NCBI RefSeq assembly: GCF_900187385.1
Contig: NZ_FYEY01000001.1
Coordinates: 7,750,001 to 7,814,000, forward strand
Reading direction: 5' to 3'
DNA from: Streptomyces sp. 2114.4
Lineage (GTDB): Bacteria > Actinomycetota > Actinomycetes > Streptomycetales > Streptomycetaceae
DNA length: 64,000 nucleotides
Shown here: positions 8,850 through 17,428 of the stretch, in pieces
Position numbering within the stretch: position 1 is the stretch's first letter
Layout: each line of letters opens with the position of its first letter
Position numbers and translations under genes: made by a program
Notes under the pieces: generated by a model
Database searches by the model: none
Seen by the model: the letters and a program-made list of their open reading frames with translations, nothing else
What the model was told of the DNA's origin: nothing

Positions 8850-9509
8850 TCAGTCCTCCGCCCGCTGGGTGACGGGAGCCTCGGTGCGGTCGCCCGGGAA
8901 CTCGTACCAACGGCGTTGCAGACAGACATAGCGTGCATCGGCCTCGACCAGATGGAGGAAGGCCGTCACGGTCTCCCGCAGGCGTTCCTGCAGGGCGGGA
9001 TCTGTCAGCTGCCCGTCCTCGGTGAACCCCTGATGCGCCGCGGCAAGACTGAACATATCGGGGTAGACCCGGGTGCCCAGATGCTCCAGCGGAACCCTCA
9101 GCGCCCACAGCCCCCGGTTGCCGCCGACCAGGGAGGGGGAGGCGGAGACCAGCAGCGCATGCTTGGTCTTGAACGGCTGCGGCCGGACCCGCGAGACCCA
9201 GTCGATCGCGTTCTTCACGACCCCAGGCACGGAAGCGTTGTACTCGGGGGAGGCGATCACAAAGGCCTCGCAGCGCTCCAGCCGGTCACGCAGCGCCAGC
9301 GCACCGTCCGGAACGCCTCCCTCGGCCTCGACATCACCGTCGTACAGGGGCATGTCGAATTCCCGCATCGCGGCCAGGTCCACCACGGCGCCGGCCTCGG
9401 TCATCATGCGTCCGACGAGGGAAGCCAGCCGGGCATTGGTCGACCCTGCCCGCAGCGCGGCGCCGAGAACAAGGACGCGCAGGGGTGCGGGGTGTCCATC
9501 CGTGGGCAT
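8850..9509 (-). CDS. NAD(P)H-dependent FMN reductase-family protein
   Basis: A 219-residue flavodoxin-like protein of the NADPH-dependent FMN reductase family. The N-terminal phosphate-binding loop is LGAALRAGSTNARL, and the family hallmark SPEYNASVPGVVKNAIDW sits near residue 90-110. It binds FMN and reduces it or quinones with NAD(P)H in the cytoplasm. The start at 9509 (MPTDGHP) follows AAGGAC at correct spacing; the longer open frame upstream has no family similarity. It could supply reduced flavin to the DszC-like enzyme at 188-1489, but that is inference from co-location only. Confidence 0.85.
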   Translation of the reverse strand: MPTDGHPAPLRVLVLGAALRAGSTNARLASLVGRMMTEAGAVVDLAAMREFDMPLYDGDVEAEGGVPDGALALRDRLERCEAFVIASPEYNASVPGVVKNAIDWVSRVRPQPFKTKHALLVSASPSLVGGNRGLWALRVPLEHLGTRVYPDMFSLAAAHQGFTEDGQLTDPALQERLRETVTAFLHLVEADARYVCLQRRWYEFPGDRTEAPVTQRAED

Positions 9510-9644
9510 GGTGACGTCCTTCCGGCACAGGAGAGCGTGTGCCGATGCCGCACACACGGCCACCGCCTGGGGGCGACGAAAGCGTACAGGCGCACAGGCG
9601 GCGCACCCGGTACCCACCACGCCATGTTCTGACCTGCGCTGCAG

Positions 9645-9902
9645 CTACACGGAAGCGCTGCGCGCCCGGTTCCGGGCGGCCCGGCGCCGCATGGCGTGCC
9701 GCTCGTCCTCGCTCATCCCGCCCCAGACGCCGGAATCCTGACGGGATTCGAGCGCCCACTGCAGGCACTGCCCCATCACCGGGCAGCGGCGGCAGACGGC
9801 CTTGGCCTCCTCGATCTGCAGGAGCGCGGGGCCGGTGTTACCGACGGGAAAGAAAATCTCCGGGTCCACTTCGCGGCACACCGCGTCGTGACGCCAGTCC
9901 AT
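9645..9902 (-). CDS. wblE: WblE-like WhiB-family Fe-S transcription factor
   Basis: An 85-residue WhiB-like protein. Four cysteines (Cys9, Cys37, Cys40, Cys46; the AVCRRCPVMGQC core) ligate a [4Fe-4S] cluster, followed by the GVWGG turn (58-62) and a basic C-terminal tail (MRRRAARNRARS). The N-terminus MDWRHDAVCRE and the GNTGPALLQIEEAKAVC segment match the WblE type very closely. WhiB proteins act with the principal sigma factor and respond to redox or NO. The start has an excellent GGAGGTAACC site. Substitutions relative to the canonical protein leave open whether this is the core wblE or a paralogue. Confidence 0.9.
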   Translation of the reverse strand: MDWRHDAVCREVDPEIFFPVGNTGPALLQIEEAKAVCRRCPVMGQCLQWALESRQDSGVWGGMSEDERHAMRRRAARNRARSASV

Positions 9903-10329
9903 GGTTACCTCCGTTCTCCGCGCCCGAGCGCGGTCGGTTCCCTCACTTCGGGGCGCCGGGGGCTAACTGTCCGTGCACGGCCTCAATTACCTTTTCCAGG
10001 CGCCTTGTTGACTCGTCTTACTCGCTGTGCTCGCTGTCCTCGTGTGCCCGCTCCTGAGACCACAATGCGCTGTCATCGCTGTCATTGCCGTCATCGCAGT
10101 CGCCGATCGCCATGGCCATCCTCAGCCGGCATTGCCGTCCGGCGCGGCGGGACCACCATTGCCCAGGGCTGTCGCGGCGCCTACCCGTGCCTCGCCGTGG
10201 CACTCCTCCGCCGCGCAGGGTGGCGTGATGGCACGTGCACCGCGTCGCCCGAACACGCAGGGGACTACGGTCGCCGCCACGGCTCGGCGTAACGTCGGCC
10301 GTACCGCTGTGATCAGGAGGTTGAGACGG
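9903..10329. other. Intergenic region between divergent genes
   Basis: This stretch holds the promoters of the leftward wblE-like gene and the rightward ornithine cyclodeaminase-family gene. The part near 10020-10110 is a low-complexity run of CTCGCTGT / CTGTCATCGC / GCCGTCATCGC-like units, a degenerate tandem repeat. I see no gene or clear terminator. Confidence 0.5.
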
Positions 10330-11319
10330 ATGCTGGTACTGGGGCGTGCGCAGGTCGAGGCGCTGCTCGACATGGATTCGCTGATCGACGCCCTGGCGTC
10401 GGCGATGACGGACCTGAGCGCCGGCCGCGCCTCCTCGCCGGACCGCGTCGCCGCCCTGGTGCCGGAACGGGACGGGTTCTTGGCAGCCATGCCTGGCTAC
10501 GTACCGTCGGCCGGGGTGCTCATGAGCAAGCTGGTCTCCGTCTTCCCGCACAACGGGGGCACCCCCGTGCCGACCCACCAGGCACTGATCGTCGTCTTCG
10601 ATCCGCACACCGGAGAACCGGCAGCGCTGCTGGACGGCACGGCCATCACCGCGGCGCGGACCGCCGCCTGTTCGGCGCTCTCGGCACGCCTGCTGGCCCG
10701 TGAGGACGCCTCGGTGCTGGCGGTCCTGGGCACCGGAGCGCAGGCCCGGTCGCATGCCGAGGCGATGTGCCGGGTCCGCCCGATCCGGCACATCCGCGTG
10801 GCGGGCCGCGACCAGGCGAAGGCGGCCGCCCTGGCCGGCCACCTGTCCTCCGCACTCGACATCCCCGCCCGGGCGAGCGCCACCTACGCCGAGGCCCTTG
10901 ACGGAGCGGAGATCGCCGCCGCGACCACCCACTCCGTCGCCCCCGTGATCCGCCGCTCCTGGCTGACCCCGGGCGTGCATGTGACCTCGGTGGGATTCAA
11001 CCCGGAGGGCCGGGAGATCGACGATGCCACGGTGGCCGAAGCACTGGTATGTGTCGAGTCACGGCAGGCGGCGCTGGCGCCCTTCCCGGCGGGCAGCAAC
11101 GACCTGCTGATCCCTCTGCGCGACGGCGTCATCACCGAGGCCCAGGTGCACGCCGAGCTGGGCGAACTCCTCGCAGGCAGCAAACCGGGCCGCTCCTCGC
11201 CGGACCAGATCACCCTCTACAAATCCGTCGGAGTGGCAGTGCAGGACGCGGCGGCCGCAGCCCTCGTCGTCGCCGCGGCCCGTGAACAGTCGGCGGGGAC
11301 AGACATCCGGCTGGACTGA
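10330..11319 (+). CDS. Ornithine cyclodeaminase / mu-crystallin family enzyme
   Basis: A 329-residue NAD-dependent enzyme of the ornithine cyclodeaminase/mu-crystallin family. The N-terminal domain contains SKLVSVFPHN and a substrate-lysine region; the Rossmann domain has VLGTGAQARSHAEAM (GxGxQ) and the later VTSVGFNPEGREID segment. Members deaminate ornithine to proline or lysine to pipecolate, or act as alanine/ketimine dehydrogenases, and several occur in siderophore or antibiotic pathways. The ATG at 10330 follows AGGAGG with a nine-base spacer. The gene is monocistronic here. A pipecolate-producing role would connect it to the catabolic island near 50-62 kb, but the distance makes this speculative. 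Confidence 0.85.
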   Translation: MLVLGRAQVEALLDMDSLIDALASAMTDLSAGRASSPDRVAALVPERDGFLAAMPGYVPSAGVLMSKLVSVFPHNGGTPVPTHQALIVVFDPHTGEPAALLDGTAITAARTAACSALSARLLAREDASVLAVLGTGAQARSHAEAMCRVRPIRHIRVAGRDQAKAAALAGHLSSALDIPARASATYAEALDGAEIAAATTHSVAPVIRRSWLTPGVHVTSVGFNPEGREIDDATVAEALVCVESRQAALAPFPAGSNDLLIPLRDGVITEAQVHAELGELLAGSKPGRSSPDQITLYKSVGVAVQDAAAAALVVAAAREQSAGTDIRLD

Positions 11320-11548
11320 TCCACACGCATCGGGACGGGCCTGACCACCTTCACCGGCTGGAGTGAACCAGGCTGCCTGCCCGGTGGCATCCGGCGGGAG
11401 CGCCCCAACGCTGCCTGCCCGCCCGGCTGAACGGCCTCACCCGGAACCCGACGGCTGCGGCCGTACTGCCGCGATCCGGAGGGGACGGGCGGTCTCACCG
11501 GCTTCACCAGCGTCACCGGGCGTACGGCGCAGAGGCGAACGGACCGCC

Positions 11549-12094
11549 TCAGCGTCCGTACGTCCGGTGGCACAACTGCAGAAGGTCCGAACGGACGTGG
11601 CCGGACGCCATCCGGCACACCACGCCGGCGTCCGTGCCGGGCCGGGGCCGCGAGGCCCGCGGGAGCTCTCGCGGAGCCGGGGCCGGAGCCTGGGCCCGGC
11701 CCCGGGCCGTGTGGCGCCGATGCCGGGGCGCCGCCCGTACCGGCTCCGGACGTGACCTCGACGGCGCGGCGTGAGCGGGGCGCGGCAGTGTCCGTCCCAT
11801 GCCCCGCGGCCGTTGGTTTCCCGGCGCCGTATGCCGGGGGGCGGCATCATCTCGCTTGTGTGTCTTCGGGTGCCGTTTCGCCTTCCGCCGCACGGACGCC
11901 ACATCCACCACCCGCTCGTGCGACGCCCCCCGGGTGGGCAGCAGCAACGGCGACGGCCGGGCCGGAGCGACCGTGCGTCCGCCCGGCGCGCGACCGGGAC
12001 CGTGCAAGGGGCCGTCGGCGGAAAGGGATACGCAGCTGCTGGTGGCCAGGAGTACGGCTGCCGCTGCGGCGAGGCGAAGGAGGAGAGGGCGCAC
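11549..12094 (-). CDS. Putative secreted lipoprotein, Pro/Arg/His-rich
   Basis: A 181-residue protein with an N-terminal export signal ending in LLATSSC (Cys21). This is lipobox-like although the -3 residue is Thr, so lipidation is plausible but not certain. The central part is low-complexity and rich in Pro, Arg, His and Ala. The C-terminal 25 residues (VVCRMASGHVRSDLLQLCHR, then TYGR) are better conserved in appearance and contain two cysteines that could form a disulfide; similar Cys-x-x-SxG...LC..TYGR tails occur in Streptomyces secreted proteins of unknown function. The start is GTG at 12094 with only a weak GAAGA ribosome-binding site. No operon partner. Confidence 0.55.
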   Translation of the reverse strand: MRPLLLRLAAAAAVLLATSSCVSLSADGPLHGPGRAPGGRTVAPARPSPLLLPTRGASHERVVDVASVRRKAKRHPKTHKRDDAAPRHTAPGNQRPRGMGRTLPRPAHAAPSRSRPEPVRAAPRHRRHTARGRAQAPAPAPRELPRASRPRPGTDAGVVCRMASGHVRSDLLQLCHRTYGR

Positions 12095-12247
12095 GTCTTC
12101 ACGGTGTCGGAGGGCCGGGGCCTGTCCAAACGACGCGCCGGGCGTCCACGCGGACGAAGGACAAAACCGAACTCTCGTGGGGCCTCTGAGCTGACGGCGA
12201 AGCGGTGGTGGCGAGGAGCGGCGCTGCCGGTCACCTCTGCCACGGCT

Positions 12248-13150
12248 TCACGCCTTTGCGAAGGTGCGCGTCAACTCCTCGGCCACGATCTGCGCGCCCG
12301 GCGCGAACCACCGTCTGCGGTGCCGGACGAGCTGGACGGGCACCGGCTGCGCCCTCGGGCCGTCCACCACCGCCAACTGGCCGCCCTGAAGGTGGCGTTC
12401 GACGGTCACACGAGGGAGCATCGTCAGACCGAGACCCGCCGCGACACACGACCGGGCGGCATCGATGCTGCCGAACCGGGTGATCCGGGGAGAAGCCCCG
12501 GGCAGGCCCAGCAGTGTGCGGACGAGCCGGTCACTGTACGAGCACCCCTCCTCGTGCACGAAGAAGCTTTCGCCCGCCAACTCCTCCCAGTCGGCTGCCC
12601 GTCCGGCCAGCGGATGACCGGGCGCCACCACGTACACCAGCGATTCGTCCGCGATCCTGCGGGCCAGCAGATCGCTCTCGCCGACCTCCGGCTCCAGCAG
12701 CAGTGCGATGTCCAGCCGCCCGGTGCGCAGTCCGTCCACAGCCGTGGCCGTGCCGGCGGCGTGCAGCTGGACATCCAGGCGAGGGTGCGCGTGCCGCAAG
12801 GAAGCAATCACCGCGGGCAGCCGGGAGGAGCACAGCGAATCCCCCGCGCCGACGGCAACCTGGCCCTCGACGGTCCCGCCCGTCACATCACGCTGCCCGG
12901 CCGCGGCCGTCGCGCGGAGCCGGGCCACCGCGTCGAGCACTTCTTCGGCCTCTTCCAGCAGCCGCAGTCCCGCCCGGGTCGGGACCGTCCCCGACGGCAT
13001 CCGGTCGAACAGCGGGGTCCCCAACTCCTTTTCCAGCGTGCGGATCTGGACGGTGACCGTGGACTGGGCGAGATGGAGTGCGCGAGCCGTGGCGGTGAAG
13101 CTTCCCGCCCTGGCGAGCGTCACGAAGGTACGCAGAAGTCTGGTGTCCAC
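12248..13150 (-). CDS. LysR-family transcriptional regulator
   Basis: A 300-residue LysR protein: N-terminal winged helix (TRLLRTFVTLARAGSFTATA, then LHLAQSTVTVQIRTLEKELG) and a periplasmic-binding-type effector domain from about residue 90. The start is the GTG at 13150; in-frame upstream codons do not offer another start close to the conserved N-terminus. It is divergent from a PhzF-family gene with 84 bases between the starts, the classical LysR arrangement, so control of that gene and itself is likely. Two palindromes occur in the gap. Confidence 0.88.
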   Translation of the reverse strand: MDTRLLRTFVTLARAGSFTATARALHLAQSTVTVQIRTLEKELGTPLFDRMPSGTVPTRAGLRLLEEAEEVLDAVARLRATAAAGQRDVTGGTVEGQVAVGAGDSLCSSRLPAVIASLRHAHPRLDVQLHAAGTATAVDGLRTGRLDIALLLEPEVGESDLLARRIADESLVYVVAPGHPLAGRAADWEELAGESFFVHEEGCSYSDRLVRTLLGLPGASPRITRFGSIDAARSCVAAGLGLTMLPRVTVERHLQGGQLAVVDGPRAQPVPVQLVRHRRRWFAPGAQIVAEELTRTFAKA

Positions 13151-13161
13151 CGAACGTACGC

Positions 13162-13218
13162 TATCGCGATATCCGATGGGACCGAGCGAAAACCATCGTT
13201 GGACGCGATCGGATCGCG
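13162..13218. promoter_or_regulatory. Two palindromes in the LysR/phzF-like intergenic region
   Basis: TATCGCGATA (13162-13171) is a perfect 10-bp palindrome. CGCGAT-CGG-ATCGCG (13204-13218) is a 6-bp inverted repeat with a 3-bp spacer. Both share the ATCGCG core and lie between the divergent starts, fitting LysR recognition and activation sites. Confidence 0.5.
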
Positions 13219-13234
13219 CTGCCATCGTGAAGCC

Positions 13235-14233
13235 ATGACTTCTCCCATGTCGCCTCATACGTCGCCCCGTACCTCGCCTCATACGTCCCCCGTCGGCCGG
13301 GACTCGCGCCCGGACACCCACGCGAGCCCGGACGCCGACCGGAGCTCGGACACCCTCCAGAGCTCCGACAGCATCGAAGTCCTGCGCTACTCCGCCTTCA
13401 CCACCGACCCGGCGGGCGGCAACCCGGCCGGTGTGGTGCTCGACGCCGCATCCCTCGACGATGCGCGAATGCTCGCCATCGCCGCGGACGTCGGCTACTC
13501 GGAGACCGCATTCGTCACGGCCCACGACACTGCCGCCCGCCGCTACCGCCTGCGGTACTTCAGCCCTCGCGCCGAAGTCGCCTTCTGCGGACATGCCACG
13601 ATCGCCACGGCCGTGGCCCTCGCCTCCCGCTACGGAACCGGCGAGCTGCTGTTCGACACGCCCGCGGGGGAGATCAGGGTGGGGACCGGCCTCGTCGACG
13701 GGCTGACCCAGGCCACGCTCACCAGCGTGCCGGCGCACTCCCACCCGGCCGAGGAGGCCACCCAGGTCGAGCCGGCGCTGCGGGCCCTGCGCTGGACCAG
13801 GGACGATCTGGACGACGACCTCCCGCCGCACATCGCCTTCGCGGGCAACGACCACCTCGTCCTCGGAGTACGGAGCCGGGCACAACTGGCCGCCCTCGAC
13901 TACGACTTCGACGCGCTGCACGACCTCATGCGGCAGCACGGCTGGACGACCGTGCACCTCGTCCACCGCGCGGGCCCCGGACGCCTCGACTTCCACGCCC
14001 GCGACCCCTTCCCGGTCGGCGGTGTCGTGGAAGACCCGGCTACCGGCGCCGCCGCCGCGGCCTTCGGCGGGTACCTGCGCGCCCTGGGGCTGGTCACGGA
14101 GCCGCTGCGGGTGCACATCCGGCAGGGCGAGGACATGGGCCGGCCCAGCGACCTCTACGTCGACCTCGACCCCGATGACCCACAGGTGCGGGTCACGGGG
14201 CAGGCCGTCCCGTTGCCCGCTCCGGGCCGGTGA
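13235..14233 (+). CDS. PhzF-family isomerase/epimerase-like protein
   Basis: A 332-residue PhzF-superfamily protein (diaminopimelate-epimerase-like fold). The N-terminal half carries YSAFTTDPAGGNPAGVVLD and the catalytic-Glu neighbourhood GYSETAFV; FSPRAEVAFCGHATIATAVA follows, and GGVVEDPATGAAAAAFGGYL near residue 270 is the second-lobe signature. Members catalyse isomerisations such as DHHA in phenazine synthesis, but most are of unknown substrate. The first 45 residues are an unusual Ser/Thr/Pro/His-rich tail (repeated SPHTSP units), so a later start cannot be ruled out, though none is clearly better. Likely controlled by the divergent LysR. Confidence 0.88.
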   Translation: MTSPMSPHTSPRTSPHTSPVGRDSRPDTHASPDADRSSDTLQSSDSIEVLRYSAFTTDPAGGNPAGVVLDAASLDDARMLAIAADVGYSETAFVTAHDTAARRYRLRYFSPRAEVAFCGHATIATAVALASRYGTGELLFDTPAGEIRVGTGLVDGLTQATLTSVPAHSHPAEEATQVEPALRALRWTRDDLDDDLPPHIAFAGNDHLVLGVRSRAQLAALDYDFDALHDLMRQHGWTTVHLVHRAGPGRLDFHARDPFPVGGVVEDPATGAAAAAFGGYLRALGLVTEPLRVHIRQGEDMGRPSDLYVDLDPDDPQVRVTGQAVPLPAPGR

Positions 14234-14328
14234 GCCCGCGGGCGTGACGGAGGTGGCAGGTGGCCGCCGGCCTCACCGACCGGCGGCCGCGAAGCATCAC
14301 GGCGGGACACCCCCGAGGGGGGAAGGAA

Positions 14329-14378
14329 CCGCCCACATCGGGGGGCCGCTCACATCGGGGGCCGCTCACATCGGGAGG
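14329..14378. repeat. Three imperfect ~16-bp tandem repeats
   Basis: Three copies of CCGCYCACATCGGGGG begin at 14329, 14346 and 14362, between the convergent phzF-like and acetyltransferase genes, the last overlapping the acetyltransferase 3' end. Function unknown. Confidence 0.6.
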
Positions 14379-14911
14379 GACCGCAGACGTACCGGCCCCG
14401 CGGGCCACTGTGCCCCGTGGCGCAGTGGCACCCACATGGACCGCAGCGGCATGGTCACCGGCCCGTCCGGCTGCTCGACCTCGACGTCCTCCTGCAGGGT
14501 CCGCCAGTCGAGGCGTTGGTAGAGGGGGACAAGGTGCGGGCGGCAGAAGAGGAGTCCGTACTGCGGCCCCATCGTGCGGGCGTGTTCCAGAGCGGAGGTG
14601 ACCACGAGCCGTGCCAGCCCGTGCCCCCGCAGATCAGGAGCGACGACCACCCCGCCGAAGCCCACCACCTGTGTCTCGACCGGGCCGGCCGAAAGGGGAA
14701 GCGTCACCAGACCCGTGTGCGCCACGAGGCGGCCGTCCCGTCGGACGGCGAAGTGCTCCTGCTTGGGCAGCCAGGTCAGACCGGCCTCCGCAACGCCGAA
14801 AGGGTCATCGTCGTCCCCGACGATCTCCCTCAGCTCCGCAGCCGTATACCGCGCGAGCCGGATCACGGCAGGCGACACTGAAGACGGGTTCGTTGTCATT
14901 CTCCGCATCAT
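14366..14911 (-). CDS. GNAT-family N-acetyltransferase
   Basis: About 181 residues of the GNAT fold. The acetyl-CoA-binding motif A is visible as VVAPDLRGHGLARLVVTSAL (Q/RxxGxG/A type), preceded by the beta-strand segment LVAHTGLVTLP, and GLLFCRPHLVPLYQRLDW forms the C-terminal lobe. Three possible starts cluster at 14911, 14908 and 14899; 14911 is chosen because GGGGAC lies six to nine bases upstream. It acetylates an unknown amine or protein N-terminus. The 3' end runs into a tandem repeat shared with the convergent gene. Confidence 0.85.
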   Translation of the reverse strand: MMRRMTTNPSSVSPAVIRLARYTAAELREIVGDDDDPFGVAEAGLTWLPKQEHFAVRRDGRLVAHTGLVTLPLSAGPVETQVVGFGGVVVAPDLRGHGLARLVVTSALEHARTMGPQYGLLFCRPHLVPLYQRLDWRTLQEDVEVEQPDGPVTMPLRSMWVPLRHGAQWPAGPVRLRSLPM

Positions 14912-15056
14912 GCTGTCCCCACCAGGCCACAGGCAACGCCGGCCCCCGCACGGCGCATGCCACGGACCACGCCAACCCGGTTCCATACAGCATGAGTTGC
15001 CGTCTCGCATGTACGGCCCAACGGCTCACACGGTGGCCGATCGATAGGGTGCGCGT

Positions 15057-15506
15057 ATGACCGAGCACTGGAGCGCAGCAGACCCAGGAGTCCTACGCTT
15101 CCCCTCGGGCGCCCTGGTCCGCGGCCGGGGCCTGCGCCACCCCCTCCCCTCAGGACCCACATCCGCACCCATGCCCACCTTCGCCGTCTACCTCCTCGGC
15201 AAGCAGCCCCCACGGACCGAGTGGGATGCCCGGTGGCTGTGCTGGCCCGATTTCCGGCTTCCCAAGGACCGCCGCCAGGCTCGTCTGCTGTTCAAGGAGG
15301 CGCTGACCCGGGCAGCGAACGAACGCGTCGAGGTAGCCTGCGGCGGCGGCCGCGGCCGAACGGGAACAGCCCTGGCATGTATGGCCGTTCTCGACGGGGT
15401 ACCGCCAGACCGAGCCGTCGCCTACGTCCGTCAGCACTACCACCCTCGCGCCGTGGAAACCCCATGGCAACGACGCTTCGTCCTGCGCTTCGCAGACGAC
15501 GCGTAG
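15057..15506 (+). CDS. Small protein-tyrosine-phosphatase-like protein
   Basis: A 149-residue protein with the cysteine-phosphatase loop VACGGGRGRTGTALACMA. The spacing C-x5-R matches the PTP/DSP P-loop, followed by the usual Thr, but the His normally preceding the Cys is replaced by Ala. A candidate general acid lies upstream in the WPDFRLPKD segment, where WPD resembles the WPD loop of tyrosine phosphatases. It probably dephosphorylates a phosphotyrosine, phosphoinositide or nucleotide-like substrate. It is monocistronic and divergent from the acetyltransferase. Confidence 0.75.
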   Translation: MTEHWSAADPGVLRFPSGALVRGRGLRHPLPSGPTSAPMPTFAVYLLGKQPPRTEWDARWLCWPDFRLPKDRRQARLLFKEALTRAANERVEVACGGGRGRTGTALACMAVLDGVPPDRAVAYVRQHYHPRAVETPWQRRFVLRFADDA

Positions 15507-15633
15507 GGGGCCGCCCGCAGAGCCGGACGCTTTACCACGGCTTGGCCCCGAGGGCGGCGGTGGCCCCATCAGCGACGAGCTGCCACGCCCCGAACCTCGC
15601 CCGAACCTCACAGGGACCGGGTCCGGGGCCGTG

Positions 15634-16299
15634 TCAGGTCCGGTCGACGACACGGTGGCGCGGTCCATGGACGCTTCCGAGCAGGCGATAGCGCTGCGGA
15701 TCGTGCACATGAATGCCCCCTGCGGTAGCCGGCATGCCGTGGTCCCAGCTGTCATCGGGTGTCTTCCGCACAGCGAGAAGAGCATGCAGGCCATCCGTGC
15801 TCACCAGGACGTGCGCGGGCCCCGGCGCGGCCGCGGTCGCTTCACGTAACTTGACCGCTGTCCGGTCCGCCCAACTCCTGACCAAATCCGCCGCGCGGGC
15901 CTCGGCACGCAGCACGACGAGGACATCCGCAGACTTCGGAACAGCGTCGGGAAGAACGCTGTGCAGCAACCGGTAGCGCATCAGTCCCGGTCGTTGAATT
16001 CCCGGCACCTCTTGATCAATGCGGCCCACCATGCCTGCTCGGTGCTCACGCATGAAGGCGAGATGAGCCTCGTCGCTCGCCCACCGCGCAAGACTCAGAA
16101 GCAGTCGTCCGTCCAGGCTCCCGAAACAGCTGAGCTGCTGGAATGCCTCGGGCTGAATCCTCGTGCACAACTCGCGCCACTCACCGAGCAATGCTTCCGC
16201 CGCTGCATGTTGCCGCTCCGGGGTGTCCACGATCCATTCACTGACCAGGATCGTGCCGGCATCGGCCCGGGGCATGTCGGGCAATGATCGAGAAACCAT
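15634..16299 (-). CDS. Tandem antibiotic-biosynthesis-monooxygenase-like (ABM) protein
   Basis: A 221-residue protein that appears to hold two ferredoxin-like ABM repeats. The first begins GTILVSEWIVDTPERQHAAA and includes LLLSLARWASDEAHLAFMRE, the W-x-S-x-E-A pattern of ABM domains. The second half (DVLVVLRAEARAADLVRSWA) is more diverged. ABM proteins are small cofactor-free oxygenases or haem-handling proteins. The ATG at 16299 is preferred; a longer frame to 16347 exists without support. It sits next to an unrelated hypothetical gene on the same strand, 44 bp downstream of it. Confidence 0.65.
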   Translation of the reverse strand: MVSRSLPDMPRADAGTILVSEWIVDTPERQHAAAEALLGEWRELCTRIQPEAFQQLSCFGSLDGRLLLSLARWASDEAHLAFMREHRAGMVGRIDQEVPGIQRPGLMRYRLLHSVLPDAVPKSADVLVVLRAEARAADLVRSWADRTAVKLREATAAAPGPAHVLVSTDGLHALLAVRKTPDDSWDHGMPATAGGIHVHDPQRYRLLGSVHGPRHRVVDRT

Positions 16300-16343
16300 C
16301 TGTCGCGCCTTCCAGGGGTGGGGTGGGGACCAACCATCCGACC

Positions 16344-16730
16344 TCAACCGAAGTTGAGGTCAAGCCGTGCGGCCGGCGCTGCACGGGACCGACAAACGTC
16401 CCTGAGGCCATCGCCCGTGGCGCGGTCGGCCGCCTTCCAGTCCACCTCGATGCCGGCCCTCTCCGCGAGGACCAGCACCGTAGCGACGAACCCTTCGGAC
16501 AGGGCGATCATGACGGCATGGCCGGTATGGCGGTGTCGCGCCAGCAGCGCGTCGACGAACGCTGTGAAGTCGGTGGGGTCGATCCGGCACTCGTCGGCAT
16601 CCATCGGTCCGATCCCGGACGGCAGAGCCAATTCTTCTTCATGGAGGGCTACTTGGCGCAGGAACAACCGGGAGACCCCATTGGACGGGTTCCACAGGGT
16701 CTGGTCGCCCATGTCGTAGTACTGGCTCAC
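16344..16730 (-). CDS. Hypothetical protein
   Basis: A 128-residue soluble protein starting at GTG 16730 (SQYYDMGDQTLWNPSNGVSR) after an AGAGGCG site. It is acidic in the centre (MDADECRIDPTDFTAFVDAL), followed by a hydrophobic helix and the basic RSRAAPAARLDLNFG end. No signal peptide or membrane segment. It lies immediately upstream of the ABM-like gene and may be cotranscribed with it. I recognise no family. Confidence 0.6.
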   Translation of the reverse strand: MSQYYDMGDQTLWNPSNGVSRLFLRQVALHEEELALPSGIGPMDADECRIDPTDFTAFVDALLARHRHTGHAVMIALSEGFVATVLVLAERAGIEVDWKAADRATGDGLRDVCRSRAAPAARLDLNFG

Positions 16731-16850
16731 GGGGACGCCTCTCCGCTGGTCACGGTGACAGCGTAATCGGGCGTTCCCGGCTGGTCCTGTGACGTCCACC
16801 CCCGCGGATGCCATTTCCCCGTGGGTCTCCCCGCCCATACGGTGCCTGTC

Positions 16851-17294
16851 ATGACCTCCACACCAGCCCTCTGGCCCCTCGGACTCGCCCGTCCTGTACG
16901 GGGAGTGAAGGTGCACTCCCGGCAGACGCTCGGCGGCTGTGCGCCGACGTACGGCAGGGTCGAGCTCGACTTCGAACCCCTGCCGGCAGCGGTCGCCTCG
17001 TCCGTCGAGTTCGCCTGCGCCGTCTCACCCGAACCGGCACCGGACTTCGAAGACTTCCTCTGCCGGGGCGTGCTGCGGGAACTGTCCGGCACGGACACCG
17101 AGGACCCCGAAGCCCGCCGAGGAGCACCGGTGAACGCCCGGGTCATCGTGCGCGCCATGTCCTGGCACCATGTCGACACCTGCGAGCTGGTCTTCCTCCG
17201 CCTCGGAGCCCTCGCAGTGCGAGAAGCGCTGCGCTGCGTGGCGGAGGACCGTGCACCGCAGCTGATCGACACCAGGGCCAGGCTGGTCTTCTGA
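16851..17294 (+). CDS. Free-standing protein resembling EF-G domain IV
   Basis: A 147-residue protein with no signal peptide. Its layout follows domain IV of elongation factor G and ribosomal-protection proteins: KVHSRQTLGG-x4-YGRVELDFEPL corresponds to the EF-G stretch reading K.SGG.GQYG.V.i..EPL; a middle insert precedes the VxxGxxRE-like helix (FLCRGVLRELSG); and RAMSWHHVDTCELVFLRLGA parallels the EF-G S.H.VDSSE.AF..A segment. There is no GTPase domain before it and no domain V after it. The reading as a mimic or antagonist acting at the ribosomal A site is inference from this pattern only. The ATG has no strong ribosome-binding site. Confidence 0.55.
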   Translation: MTSTPALWPLGLARPVRGVKVHSRQTLGGCAPTYGRVELDFEPLPAAVASSVEFACAVSPEPAPDFEDFLCRGVLRELSGTDTEDPEARRGAPVNARVIVRAMSWHHVDTCELVFLRLGALAVREALRCVAEDRAPQLIDTRARLVF

Positions 17295-17300
17295 CCCCGG

Positions 17301-17324
17301 TCGGCCGGTCGGCCGGTCGGCCGG
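17301..17324. repeat. Three tandem 8-bp repeats
   Basis: Three perfect copies of TCGGCCGG in tandem between convergent genes. A short CCCGC-ACGA-GCGGG hairpin follows at 17350-17363 and could help end either transcript. Confidence 0.6.
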
Positions 17325-17428
17325 CGGGCAGGCCGGCGCACTTCATGTTCCCGCACGAGCGGGTCCTGGTCCGAACCCACCCCGGGAGGGGCGCAGCACC
17401 GCGCTCCGTCGGCGGGCGGTCCCGTCGT

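Noticed and set aside
10020..10110. Possible small gene in the CTGTCATCGC repeat region
   Set aside because: Reading frames only reflect the repeat (VIAVIAVIAV-type) and lack a ribosome-binding site.
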